Source of the DNA: Kordia algicida OT-1
Lineage (GTDB): Bacteria; Bacteroidota; Bacteroidia; Flavobacteriales; Flavobacteriaceae
Reading direction: 5' to 3'
NCBI RefSeq assembly: GCF_000154725.1
Contig: NZ_DS544873.1
Span: 4,313,085 to 4,377,084 of the forward strand
DNA length: 64,000 bases
A program made the translations under genes and the position numbers. Numbering within the stretch: position 1 is the stretch's first letter; every line of letters starts with the position of its first letter. Below, in pieces: positions 42,812-51,318 of this stretch. The notes beneath the pieces are model-generated. The model saw only the letters and a program-made list of their open reading frames with translations, did not search any database and was not told the origin of the DNA.

Positions 42812-43198
42812 ATGGATTATTTGCATAAAGAAAAATTTGTTGAAACATTTGAAATGTACATTTGTGATTGTTATGGTCCTGAAGGTTGGTATCATGATAA
42901 ACAAACCAGTACAGCATGTTTTAGAATTCGAGCTACTTTTGAAGATTTAATTTCTAAGGGTTTTACTAAATACGATGCAATCTTTGTGCTGTGTAAACAG
43001 GTAAATATTACATTTGAGATACTCTTGAAATTAGATTATGAAATTACCATCAAGACATTTATGAATGGTAAAGAATGGAAAGCCAGTACTTTTAATGGAA
43101 ATAGGTTTGATGCCTCAGAAATTTTAGCTAGTAGATTAAGTGAATTATTATATGTTAGGTTTCAGAATATAATTTTTATTGAAGACGCTTCAAAATAA
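42812..43198 (+). CDS. Hypothetical protein
   Basis: A 128-residue soluble protein, no family recognised. It begins MDYLHKEKFVETFEMYICDCYGPEGWYHD and alternates helical and strand-like segments (FTKYDAIFVLCKQVNITFEILLKL, then a GKEWKASTFNGNRFDASEIL helix). Length and amino-acid composition look like a genuine gene. It is separate from the preceding peptide gene, which has its own terminator. Confidence 0.6.
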   Translation: MDYLHKEKFVETFEMYICDCYGPEGWYHDKQTSTACFRIRATFEDLISKGFTKYDAIFVLCKQVNITFEILLKLDYEITIKTFMNGKEWKASTFNGNRFDASEILASRLSELLYVRFQNIIFIEDASK

Positions 43199-43441
43199 AC
43201 AGCAATTACTATTCTTTTAGAAGGAACATACTTCTTTTATAACTTCTTCATTCAGAACTTTTATAACCTTTTAGGCGATTACTCATTCGTGTTTAAATAC
43301 GCTTGATAGTCAATTTAACAAAAATGTTAAAATGCAACTTACAATCGTTAAAGTATGCTAAATCTTGGGCTATCTTTTTAAAAGCCATGCTATTATTCAT
43401 AACTTTAAGTAAAATCAATAATAATCAAAAAAATAGCTATT

Positions 43442-43627
43442 ATGAATCAAGATCAATTTGAAGGTAAATGGAAACAAATTAAAGGAGACTTTAAGAAGAA
43501 ATACGGAAAAATAACAGACGACGAGTATAATGAAGCAGAAGGAAGTTTGGAAAAACTTGCTGGTAAAGTGCAAGAGAAATATGGAAAAACGAAAGAAGAA
43601 TTAAAGAAAGAATTAGAAAACTGGTAA
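43442..43627 (+). CDS. CsbD-family stress-response protein
   Basis: A 61-residue protein matching the CsbD family: MNQDQFEGKWKQIKGDFKKK at the start (the F-x-G-x-W-K-Q-x-K-G block), a central LEKLAGKVQEKYGKT repeat and a charged C terminus. CsbD proteins are small, hydrophilic and induced in stationary phase or general stress in many bacteria; biochemical function is not settled. It is followed within 15 bp by a perfect 40-bp palindromic terminator, so it is monocistronic. Confidence 0.92.
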   Translation: MNQDQFEGKWKQIKGDFKKKYGKITDDEYNEAEGSLEKLAGKVQEKYGKTKEELKKELENW

Positions 43628-43641
43628 TCGTTATTTACTTC

Positions 43642-43681
43642 AAAAAAAGCGCTTTTGTTACGTAACAAAAGCGCTTTTTTT
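43642..43681 (+). terminator. Perfect 40-bp palindromic terminator
   Basis: Twenty bases from 43642 (seven A then GCGCTTTTGTTAC) pair exactly with 43662-43681, giving a stem followed by a T-run. It lies 15 bp after the CsbD stop. Confidence 0.92.
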
Positions 43682-43803
43682 ATGATCTTTTCTCTACTAA
43701 ATCTAAGTAAAATGAATTCTAAAATTAAAACTGTGAAACTTACAGCTCGAATTAAAATTAATTGAATTACAATTTGTAATTTCGTGCTTTAAATTCAACA
43801 AAA

Positions 43804-44733
43804 ATGCAAACCATTTCACTTGCCATTCACGGTGGCGCAGGAACATTAGTAAAAGGAATGATGACGCCGCAACTAGAAGCGGAATATAAAGCAGCTTTAC
43901 AAAAAGCCTTGGATGCAGGTTACCAACTATTGGAAGAAGGAAAATCTTCGGTAGAAGCCGTAGAAGAAGCTGTACGTTTGTTAGAAGATTCGCATTTGTT
44001 CAACGCTGGAAAAGGAAGTGTGTTTACCGCGCAAGGAACACACGAAATGGATGCGGCTATTATGGAAGGAAAAACTTTGAATGCAGGTGCGGTTTCACTT
44101 ATTACAGGAATCAAAAATCCAGTGTTATTGGCACGCGATGTCATGGAAAAAAGTGAACACGTGTTTATGGCGGGCGAAGGCGCGATGTATTTTGCAAAAA
44201 TGCACAACTACAAAATAGAAGATTCATCGTATTTTTACGATGAATTACGATACAATCAGTGGCAAGAAATAAAAGATAGTGATACTTTTCAATTAGATCA
44301 TTCGCTTAAAAAAGATTCAAAATTCGGAACTGTGGGCGCAGTTGCTTGCGATAAAAACGGAAACATTGCGGCAGCAACTTCTACAGGCGGAATGACCAAC
44401 AAACGTTTTGGTCGTGTGGGCGATTCTCCAATGATTGGAGCAGGAAACTACGCAAACAACGAAACTTGTGCTGTGTCTTGTACAGGAAGTGGCGAATATT
44501 TCATTCGTGGAGTTGTGGCGTATGATGTATCTGCTTTAATAGAACACAAAGCCTATTCACTTGAAAAAGCAGCTGATGAGGTTATCAATAAGCGTATTCT
44601 AAAAATTGGTGGTGATGGCGGATTGATCGCGGTTGATGCCAAAGGAAACATTGCGATGCCATTTAATACCGAAGGCATGTACCGAGCGTGTAAATCTTCA
44701 AATGGAATGGAAGAAGTGGCTATTTATAAATAG
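43804..44733 (+). CDS. Isoaspartyl peptidase / L-asparaginase (Ntn-hydrolase type)
   Basis: A 309-residue plant-type asparaginase. SLAIHGGAGT at residue 5, FNAGKGSVFT around 66, and the autocleavage site FGTVGAVACDKNGN with catalytic Thr176 are diagnostic, followed by TSTGGMTNKRFGRVGDSP. Family members cleave themselves to alpha and beta chains and hydrolyse beta-Asp dipeptides. It is near a cyanophycinase and a cyanophycin synthetase, so the natural substrate is likely beta-Asp-Arg, the dipeptide released by cyanophycinase, giving Asp and Arg. Confidence 0.93.
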   Translation: MQTISLAIHGGAGTLVKGMMTPQLEAEYKAALQKALDAGYQLLEEGKSSVEAVEEAVRLLEDSHLFNAGKGSVFTAQGTHEMDAAIMEGKTLNAGAVSLITGIKNPVLLARDVMEKSEHVFMAGEGAMYFAKMHNYKIEDSSYFYDELRYNQWQEIKDSDTFQLDHSLKKDSKFGTVGAVACDKNGNIAAATSTGGMTNKRFGRVGDSPMIGAGNYANNETCAVSCTGSGEYFIRGVVAYDVSALIEHKAYSLEKAADEVINKRILKIGGDGGLIAVDAKGNIAMPFNTEGMYRACKSSNGMEEVAIYK

Positions 44734-44810
44734 GAGTTCTTCTAATTTGATAATTTGAAAATGTGTTAATAAATTTTTAAACAAAACCTCTGATAATTTT
44801 AGAATCGGTC

Positions 44811-44880
44811 TAATATCTAATAAGCGTTAGCGATCTAATATCCAATAGCGCAGCGGTCTAGCAGCAAAGCGATCTAAAAA
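44811..44880. repeat. Degenerate GCGATCT-type intergenic repeats
   Basis: Within the 265-bp gap 44734-44998 are several loosely repeated units (CTAATAAGCGTTAGCGATCT, ATCCAATAGCGCAGCGGTCT, AGCAGCAAAGCGATCT). The last is the reverse complement of the AGATCGCTTTGCTG-like unit that ends the 16-bp array at 4310. The gap also holds an ATTGAGCGAAGTCGAAATG string. No gene seen. Confidence 0.6.
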
Positions 44881-44998
44881 AAGAATCAGGATTTTTAGAA
44901 TCAAGAATCAAGACGTTTCTTATAAGAGTAAAAACAATTTTAAAGTATGAGTAAGCATCTAAAAGCGTTCACATTGAGCGAAGTCGAAATGAAGCGGC

Positions 44999-45862
44999 CT
45001 AAATAAAAGGTGCTTCAATCGGTAATACAGAAACTTTACGATTTTTAATATCAAACTGATCTCCATTAGACAATACATGAATCGTCATATTTGCCATCGT
45101 CATTGGCGTTCCTTCTTTCAATACTTTTTCATTATTGTGCGTTAAGGTTGCACCATCAAAAATAATCACCATTCCAGAACCAATCACGGTACAATCGTTT
45201 CCATTTTTGATAATCATTCCAGTATCTTCTGCCAATCCGATTCCGATCAAATTTGGAAATTTTGCCACAGCTTCCGATTGACGCCCAAAACGTCCACGGC
45301 GAATAAAATGTGTGTCAATAACCAACTCAGGAATCAGGCTTAATCCTTTATACATCGTTACTGCACCTTTAATAAATGCTTCCGAAGCACTTCCGCCAGC
45401 TATCATTTCATTTGCCATTGCCATTGCGCCAGCACTTGTGCCTGCAATTACAAAACCTTCTTCATTTTTGTAACGATCAGCTAAAATATTATGAATCGTT
45501 GTTCCGCCAATTTTATTTGTAATCTTTGACTGATCGCCACCAGAAAACATAATACAGTTTGCGGTCTTAACCAATCCAATAGCAGTCTCTTTCTCAGAAT
45601 CTTCTTTGCTTCTTATGTCCAATACGGTAACATCTGTACAACCCAATTTATCAAAAGCATTCAAATAATTTTCTCCAACTTCTACAGGAATGCTTGAAGC
45701 TGTCGGAATTACCACAATTTTTGCATCAATACCTCCGGCTTCTTTTACAACATGAAATAAAATTCCATCATCAATAAACTCTAGTGTATATTGTTCATTT
45801 TCTTCAATACCTTTATCTTCATTTCCTCCAATTGGAATCAAAGTACCTTTAATCTGCTGCAT
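44999..45862 (-). CDS. cphB: Cyanophycinase
   Basis: A 287-residue serine hydrolase of the peptidase S51 family. LIPIGGNEDKG near the start, MFSGGDQSKI around residue 106 and IAGTSAGAMAMA (catalytic Ser143) are the family motifs, with VIDTHFIRRGRFGR downstream. It breaks cyanophycin, the Arg-grafted polyaspartate polymer, into beta-Asp-Arg dipeptides. It is divergent from cphA with a 184-bp gap and convergent with the isoaspartyl peptidase, forming a complete make-and-break set. Confidence 0.93.
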   Translation of the reverse strand: MQQIKGTLIPIGGNEDKGIEENEQYTLEFIDDGILFHVVKEAGGIDAKIVVIPTASSIPVEVGENYLNAFDKLGCTDVTVLDIRSKEDSEKETAIGLVKTANCIMFSGGDQSKITNKIGGTTIHNILADRYKNEEGFVIAGTSAGAMAMANEMIAGGSASEAFIKGAVTMYKGLSLIPELVIDTHFIRRGRFGRQSEAVAKFPNLIGIGLAEDTGMIIKNGNDCTVIGSGMVIIFDGATLTHNNEKVLKEGTPMTMANMTIHVLSNGDQFDIKNRKVSVLPIEAPFI

Positions 45863-46046
45863 GTTCTTATGATTTTTTGTGATTGCAAAAGTAAAATAAT
45901 TTTCTGTCTGTGTATCTTTTTTTAATGTAATCTTAAATGATGTATATAGAATATTGAAAAGAAGACATAAGTCTGTGAAATTTTTCTATATTTATGATCG
46001 GACTTGTTATAAAAACAAATCTTTCAATTAACCAAACCAACAACAC

Positions 46047-48701
46047 ATGGAAATAAGAAGTATAAACGCAATGCGCGGACCAAACTATTGGTCTGTAAGA
46101 AGACATAAGTTAATCGTAATGGTATTGGATCTTCAAGAAATGGAAGAATATCCTACCAATAAAGTCGATGGCTTCGGAGATCGGTTAAAAGCCATGTTTC
46201 CTTCCATGTATTCACATCGTTGTTCGGAAGGTTGTGAAGGTGGTTTTTTTATGCGTGTGGATGATGGTACTTGGATGGGACACGTAATTGAGCACATTGC
46301 ACTAGAAATACAAACCTTGGCGGGAATGGACACAGGTTTTGGTAGAACACGCGGTTATGGAGAAGAAGGTGTGTACAATGTGGTATTCTCTTATATGGAA
46401 GAAAAAGTAGGTCGTTATGCAGCAAAATCAGCGGTGCGAATTTGTGAAGCCTTAATTGCTGGGGAAGAATACGATTTAGCTAGTGACATTCAGGATATGC
46501 GCGAAATTCGTGAAGAAGAACGTCTTGGACCAAGTACAGGTTCTATCGTAGAAGAAGCAGCAAGCAGAGGAATTCCATGGATTCGCCTGAACAGATATTC
46601 ACTTTGTCAATTAGGTTACGGCGCCAATCAAAAACGCATTCAGGCAACTGTAACCAGCGAAACCAGTAATATTGGTGTTGAAATTGCCTGCGATAAAGAA
46701 GACACAAAATACTTATTAGAACAAGCTGAGGTTGAAGTGCCACGTGGCGATATTATCCGTAGAGAAAGAAGCCTGCAAGGTGCGTGTGATTATGTTGGTT
46801 TTCCTTTGGTGATAAAACCGATCAACGGAAATCACGGACGTGGAATTACAGTTGATATCAATACATACGATGAAGCTTTGGTTGCTTTTAAAGCGGCACA
46901 AGAAGTATCTCGATCAGTGATTGTAGAAAAATACATTACAGGAGACGATTACCGTTTGCTTGTCATTAATAATAAATTGGTCGCTGCGGCAAAACGTACA
47001 CCTGCTCATGTTGTTGGAGATGGAACATCCACCATTCAAGAGTTGATCGATGAAGTAAACAAAGATGAACGCAGAGGTTACGGACACGAAAAGGTCTTAA
47101 CCATGATTAAGGTAAACGATTTAACACAAACCTTAATTGCTGCCAAAGGATATACCTTAGAAACTGTCTTAGAAAAAGACGAAGTAATGGTGTTAAAAGA
47201 CACGGCAAACCTAAGTACTGGTGGAACTGCCGAGGATGTTACAGATATCGTGCATCCTGCCAATGTATTTATGGCAGAACGTATCTCCAAAATCATTGAT
47301 TTAGATATTTGTGGAATTGATGTAATGACGTCTGACATAAGCAAGCCGCTTGCAGAAACTGGCGGCGCTGTTTTAGAAGTAAATGCAGGTCCAGGATTCC
47401 GTATGCACTTGGCGCCAACAGAAGGATTGCCAAGAAACGTAGCTTCTCCTGTAATAGACAAATTATTTCCTCCAGGATCAACGTCACGAATTCCAATCAT
47501 TGCCGTAACAGGAACGAATGGAAAAACAACAACAACGCGTCTAATTGCGCACATGGCGAAAATGAAAGGCTACCGAGTTGGTTACACGACAAGTGATGGT
47601 GTGTACATTCAAAATAGATTGTTAATGACAGGCGATTGTACAGGTCCAGCAAGTGCAGAGTTCGTACTGAGAGATCCAACTGTAAATTATGCTGTGTTAG
47701 AATGTGCTCGTGGCGGATTATTACGTGCAGGTTTAGGATTTAAAAATTGTGATATTGGAATCGTAACCAATGTAGCTGCCGATCATTTAGGACTCAAAGG
47801 AATTCACACCATAGAACAATTAGCCAAAGTAAAAGGTGTCATTCCAGAAACGGTATTGCCAGATGGCACCGCAATTTTAAATGCAGATGACGAATTGGTG
47901 TATGCAATGCGTAAAAATGTTGAATGTAATGTGGCGTTATTTTCACTCGATGAAAACAATCCGCACATCAAAGCCATGCAAAAACGTGGTGGAATTTGTG
48001 CCATCTACGAAAATGGATATATAACTTTATGTAGAGGCGAATGGAAAATGCGTGTCATCAAAGCCGTAAATGTACCGTTAACTTTTGGTGGAAAAGCTAC
48101 ATTTATGATTCAAAATGTATTGCCAGCCGTTATTACTGCATACTTAAAAGGATTTACCTTAGAAGATATGCGTGCTGCGTTAGAAACCTTTATTCCATCT
48201 GCTTCACAAACACCAGGACGTTTAAATCTGTTTAAGTTTAAAAATTTCCAAATATTAGTCGATTACGCGCACAATCCAGCAGGAATGCGTGCTTTAAAAC
48301 AATTTGTAGACAATTTAAACGCGACTGAAAAAATTGGAATCATTGCAGGAATTGGCGATAGGCGAGTGGAAGATAACAACGAAATGGGCGCATTGGCAGC
48401 AGAAATGTTTGATGAAGTAATCATTCGTCAAGACAAACGCTTGCGCGGAAAAACGGAAGAAGAATTGATTAAAATGTTGGATGATGGAATAAAAATGCAC
48501 GATCCAAACAAGAAAACAACCATTATTCCATCAGAAAAAAAAGCCATTCTACACGCAGTAAAAAATGCAAAAAAAGGCACTCTAATTGTGCTATGTAGTG
48601 ATGTAGTACCAGATGCGCTAGATTTAGTCAAAAAACTAAAAGAAGAAGAATCGAATGAGTTGTATGATTTTACACCTGACGACATTCCGAACTTACCATA
48701 A
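46047..48701 (+). CDS. cphA: Cyanophycin synthetase
   Basis: An 884-residue two-domain ligase. After an N-terminal domain (HVIEHIALEIQTLAGMDTGFGRTRG) comes an ATP-grasp region (about 220-470; FPLVIKPINGNHGRGITVDI, VLEVNAGPGFRMHL) that adds Asp. The C-terminal Mur-ligase part starts with IIAVTGTNGKTTTTRL (about 489-497), then ECARGGLLRAGLGF, NVAADHLGLKG and LVDYAHNPAGMRAL, and adds Arg. Length matches characterised CphA proteins (about 870-900). A terminator follows at 48712. Confidence 0.96.
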   Translation: MEIRSINAMRGPNYWSVRRHKLIVMVLDLQEMEEYPTNKVDGFGDRLKAMFPSMYSHRCSEGCEGGFFMRVDDGTWMGHVIEHIALEIQTLAGMDTGFGRTRGYGEEGVYNVVFSYMEEKVGRYAAKSAVRICEALIAGEEYDLASDIQDMREIREEERLGPSTGSIVEEAASRGIPWIRLNRYSLCQLGYGANQKRIQATVTSETSNIGVEIACDKEDTKYLLEQAEVEVPRGDIIRRERSLQGACDYVGFPLVIKPINGNHGRGITVDINTYDEALVAFKAAQEVSRSVIVEKYITGDDYRLLVINNKLVAAAKRTPAHVVGDGTSTIQELIDEVNKDERRGYGHEKVLTMIKVNDLTQTLIAAKGYTLETVLEKDEVMVLKDTANLSTGGTAEDVTDIVHPANVFMAERISKIIDLDICGIDVMTSDISKPLAETGGAVLEVNAGPGFRMHLAPTEGLPRNVASPVIDKLFPPGSTSRIPIIAVTGTNGKTTTTRLIAHMAKMKGYRVGYTTSDGVYIQNRLLMTGDCTGPASAEFVLRDPTVNYAVLECARGGLLRAGLGFKNCDIGIVTNVAADHLGLKGIHTIEQLAKVKGVIPETVLPDGTAILNADDELVYAMRKNVECNVALFSLDENNPHIKAMQKRGGICAIYENGYITLCRGEWKMRVIKAVNVPLTFGGKATFMIQNVLPAVITAYLKGFTLEDMRAALETFIPSASQTPGRLNLFKFKNFQILVDYAHNPAGMRALKQFVDNLNATEKIGIIAGIGDRRVEDNNEMGALAAEMFDEVIIRQDKRLRGKTEEELIKMLDDGIKMHDPNKKTTIIPSEKKAILHAVKNAKKGTLIVLCSDVVPDALDLVKKLKEEESNELYDFTPDDIPNLP

Positions 48702-48711
48702 CAACAAATTT

Positions 48712-48744
48712 AAAAACTCTCGAAAACCTTCGGGAGTTTTTTTT
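48712..48744 (+). terminator. Intrinsic terminator after cphA
   Basis: AAAACTCTCG pairs with CGGGAGTTTT (one T-G) across an AAAACCTT loop and is followed by four more T. It begins 11 bp after the cphA stop. Confidence 0.85.
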
Positions 48745-48980
48745 AGGAATGAAGTGGTTTAAACTTTTTCTTCTGGCTGTAAATTCATCTTGTTTTGCGC
48801 TGATTTTGACTTTTTTTCCTGTCGTAGCTACAGCTATGCCACTCAAAAAAGACTTCATCTCCCCAAAAAATCTTAAATTTTCGCTTCAAAACTAAAAGTT
48901 TAAATCACTTCAATGTTAAAATTCCCGTAAAACGCCAAATCAATACGTAAATAACAAGTATTTTTGTTAAAATTATATCA

Positions 48981-50279
48981 ATGCTACGATTTTTAATTCC
49001 AATTGTGATATTGCTCATTTTAGAGTTGTATACCTTCTTTTCTGTACGCGCCTTAACAACAAACAAGTTCATCCTCATAGGTTTTTGGCTAGTTACGATT
49101 ATTGTGTACGGAATCTTTTTTTACCAAATGAGTCTCACACAGCGCGAAGGTCGTTTTAGTTTGTCTACAGGATATGCGATTGCATTAGCGCTCACGTTTG
49201 TAGTGCCTAAACTATTCATTTTTGCGATCTTATTTATAGAAGATATTTTACGCTTTTTTGCGTCGTTATTCAACTATTTTCAACATAATGGAATGACCGT
49301 TGGAGAAGCCATTCCGTCAAGACGAAAATTTATAAGTCAATTAGCATTAGGAATAGCCGCTGTGCCATTTGCTGGATTTTTATATGGAATTTTTAAAGGA
49401 AGATACGACTACAGAGTTATAAAGCACACCATGTATTTTGATGACCTTCCTAAAGCTTTTGATGGCTACACGCTCACGCAAATTTCAGACATTCATTCAG
49501 GAAGTTTTGACAATAAAGAAAAGATTGAATATGCTGTAGATTTGATTAACGAGCAAAAAAGTGATGTGGTGCTTTTTACGGGAGATATAGTCAATGCTGT
49601 AGCAGAAGAAATGAATCCATGGATTGATACATTTAAACGAATTGAAGCCAGAGATGGAGCATATTCTGTGTTGGGAAATCACGATTATGGTTATTATGCA
49701 TATAATAGTCAAGAAGAAATTGATGAAAATCATCGAAAAATGGAAGAAGTTCACAAAGCCATTGGATTTGATTTATTGTTGAACGAAAAGCGTACGCTTG
49801 AACGAAATGGTGAAAAACTACATATTTTGGGTGTTGAAAATTGGGGAGCTTCACGTCATTTTCCAAAGCGAGGAAGTTTACGAAAAGCGACGGAAGGTGT
49901 TGTAGATGGAGAATTCAATATTTTATTATCGCATGATCCTTCTCACTTTGATTACAAGGAAATGGAAATTAGAGAACACGAAAAGAAAGATCCTGAGGTA
50001 GTTACGGATGAACCAAATATTCTCAATTTTGAAAAAAAGATTCAGCTTACCTTGTCTGGACATACGCACGGAATGCAGTTTGGGATTGAAATTCCGTTTT
50101 TAAATTTTAAATGGAGCCCTGTAAAATATAGATATCCGCGTTGGGCAGGATTGTATGAAGAAGCTGGAAAATACTTGCATGTAAACCGCGGATTTGGTGT
50201 TTTGGCGTTTCCAGGACGTGTCGGAATTTGGCCAGAAATTACAGTGATAACATTGAAAAAACGTCAGAAAGTAGCATAA
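48981..50279 (+). CDS. Membrane-anchored metallophosphoesterase
   Basis: A 432-residue protein with three N-terminal membrane spans (about 1-95) and a fourth near 118-140, then a calcineurin-like phosphoesterase domain. Its metal motifs are intact: TQISDIHSGSFD (about 167), LFTGDIVNAV (about 198), SVLGNHDYGYY (about 232), LLSHDPSHF and LTLSGHTHGMQFG (about 358). The topology resembles YkuE/YaeI-type enzymes that act on lipid or nucleotide phosphates at the membrane. It is preceded by a gene-free stretch and followed 88 bp later by the thioredoxin-like gene. Substrate unknown. Confidence 0.9.
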   Translation: MLRFLIPIVILLILELYTFFSVRALTTNKFILIGFWLVTIIVYGIFFYQMSLTQREGRFSLSTGYAIALALTFVVPKLFIFAILFIEDILRFFASLFNYFQHNGMTVGEAIPSRRKFISQLALGIAAVPFAGFLYGIFKGRYDYRVIKHTMYFDDLPKAFDGYTLTQISDIHSGSFDNKEKIEYAVDLINEQKSDVVLFTGDIVNAVAEEMNPWIDTFKRIEARDGAYSVLGNHDYGYYAYNSQEEIDENHRKMEEVHKAIGFDLLLNEKRTLERNGEKLHILGVENWGASRHFPKRGSLRKATEGVVDGEFNILLSHDPSHFDYKEMEIREHEKKDPEVVTDEPNILNFEKKIQLTLSGHTHGMQFGIEIPFLNFKWSPVKYRYPRWAGLYEEAGKYLHVNRGFGVLAFPGRVGIWPEITVITLKKRQKVA

Positions 50280-50367
50280 TCGCAAGAAAATAGTACATTT
50301 GTAGTAGAGAATTAAAGATTTTTTAGTTAAAAAAATAGTAATTCAGTAAAAATTAAAACATTCGCTT

Positions 50368-50664
50368 ATGTCAAAATTTGGTGAATTAATTAGTGCAAAT
50401 ATTCCAATCTTGTTAGATTTTTATACAGAATGGAACGAGCAATCTAAAGCAATGCACGCGGTGTTACGCGATGTTGCTGCTGCGGTTGGCGACAGAGCCA
50501 AAGTAATTAAGATTGACGTAGATAAAAATAAAGAATTAGCAGAAGCTTTACGTGTAAAAGGACTTCCTACTTTAATGATTTATAAAGGTGGAGAAATGGT
50601 GTGGAGACAAAGTGGAGAACAAGATGCTAATACATTGATCGGATTGATTTCTGAACACGCTTAA
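50368..50664 (+). CDS. Thioredoxin-fold protein lacking the active-site cysteines
   Basis: A 98-residue protein with the whole thioredoxin fold: PILLDFYTEWNEQSKAM, KVIKIDVDKNKELAEAL, and VKGLPTLMIYKGGEMVWRQSG with the cis-Pro. Where thioredoxin has W-C-G-P-C-K, it has W22-N-E-Q-S-K27, so both catalytic Cys are gone and no other Cys is present. It cannot do disulfide exchange. The fold is complete, so it is likely a binding or scaffolding protein. Its last 4 bp overlap the convergent deacetylase gene. Confidence 0.85.
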   Translation: MSKFGELISANIPILLDFYTEWNEQSKAMHAVLRDVAAAVGDRAKVIKIDVDKNKELAEALRVKGLPTLMIYKGGEMVWRQSGEQDANTLIGLISEHA

Positions 50665-51314
50665 AACGTAATACGCTCAAACGTATATCCTAAATCGCTA
50701 AAATGCTTCAATACTTTTGGAAGCACATAGTGTAGTTTGTCATATGCTTTCAAACTATCGTGAAATACCACAATACTTCCTGCTTTCGTAGCATTCAATA
50801 CATTATCAAGACATTCTTCTGGAGTTAATTTAGTGTCAAAATCGCCACTCAATACATTCCACATGACAATTTTATAGCCTAGTTTTCTAAGTTTTCTAGA
50901 AAGTTGAGGTGTTAATTTCCCGTATGGCGGACGAAATAGTTTTGTCACTGCTGTTGAAGAAACTTCCGCAGTCTTTTCAAGGGTTTTTGTAGCTTCAATT
51001 GTATTGGAAATGTACTTTGGTGCAGCAACTTTCCAGCCGTTTACATGATGTTGTGTGTGGTTTCCAATCGTGTGTCCTTCCACAATCAACCTGTTGTAAA
51101 TATCTGGATGTTTTCGCACATTATTTCCAATACAAAAAAACGTTGCTTTTGCGTTGTAATTTGCGAGTTGCTCTAAAACCCAAGGTGTGACTTCGGGAAT
51201 TGGTCCATCATCAAAGGTTAAAAAAATTTTCTTTTCAGAAACTGAAAACTCCCAAAGTAGCTTTGGAAATAACCAAGTGACTATTTTGGGAGTTTTTACA
51301 GTATAAAACTTCAT
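50661..51314 (-). CDS. Polysaccharide deacetylase (NodB domain)
   Basis: About 217 residues from the ATG at 51314 (MKFYTVKTPKIVTWL); the longer reading to 51419 would extend into the upstream gene. NodB motifs are all present: FLTFDDGPIPEVTPWVLEQL, GHTIGNHTQHH (His-metal motif), LFRPPYGKLTP and VMWNVLSGDFD, then IVVFHDS near the C terminus. It removes N- or O-acetyl groups from a polysaccharide such as peptidoglycan or chitin-like oligomers. It lies 4 bp after the DUF2723 gene and is probably co-transcribed with it. No signal peptide was seen. Confidence 0.9.
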   Translation of the reverse strand: MKFYTVKTPKIVTWLFPKLLWEFSVSEKKIFLTFDDGPIPEVTPWVLEQLANYNAKATFFCIGNNVRKHPDIYNRLIVEGHTIGNHTQHHVNGWKVAAPKYISNTIEATKTLEKTAEVSSTAVTKLFRPPYGKLTPQLSRKLRKLGYKIVMWNVLSGDFDTKLTPEECLDNVLNATKAGSIVVFHDSLKAYDKLHYVLPKVLKHFSDLGYTFERITF

Positions 51315-51318
51315 TTGT

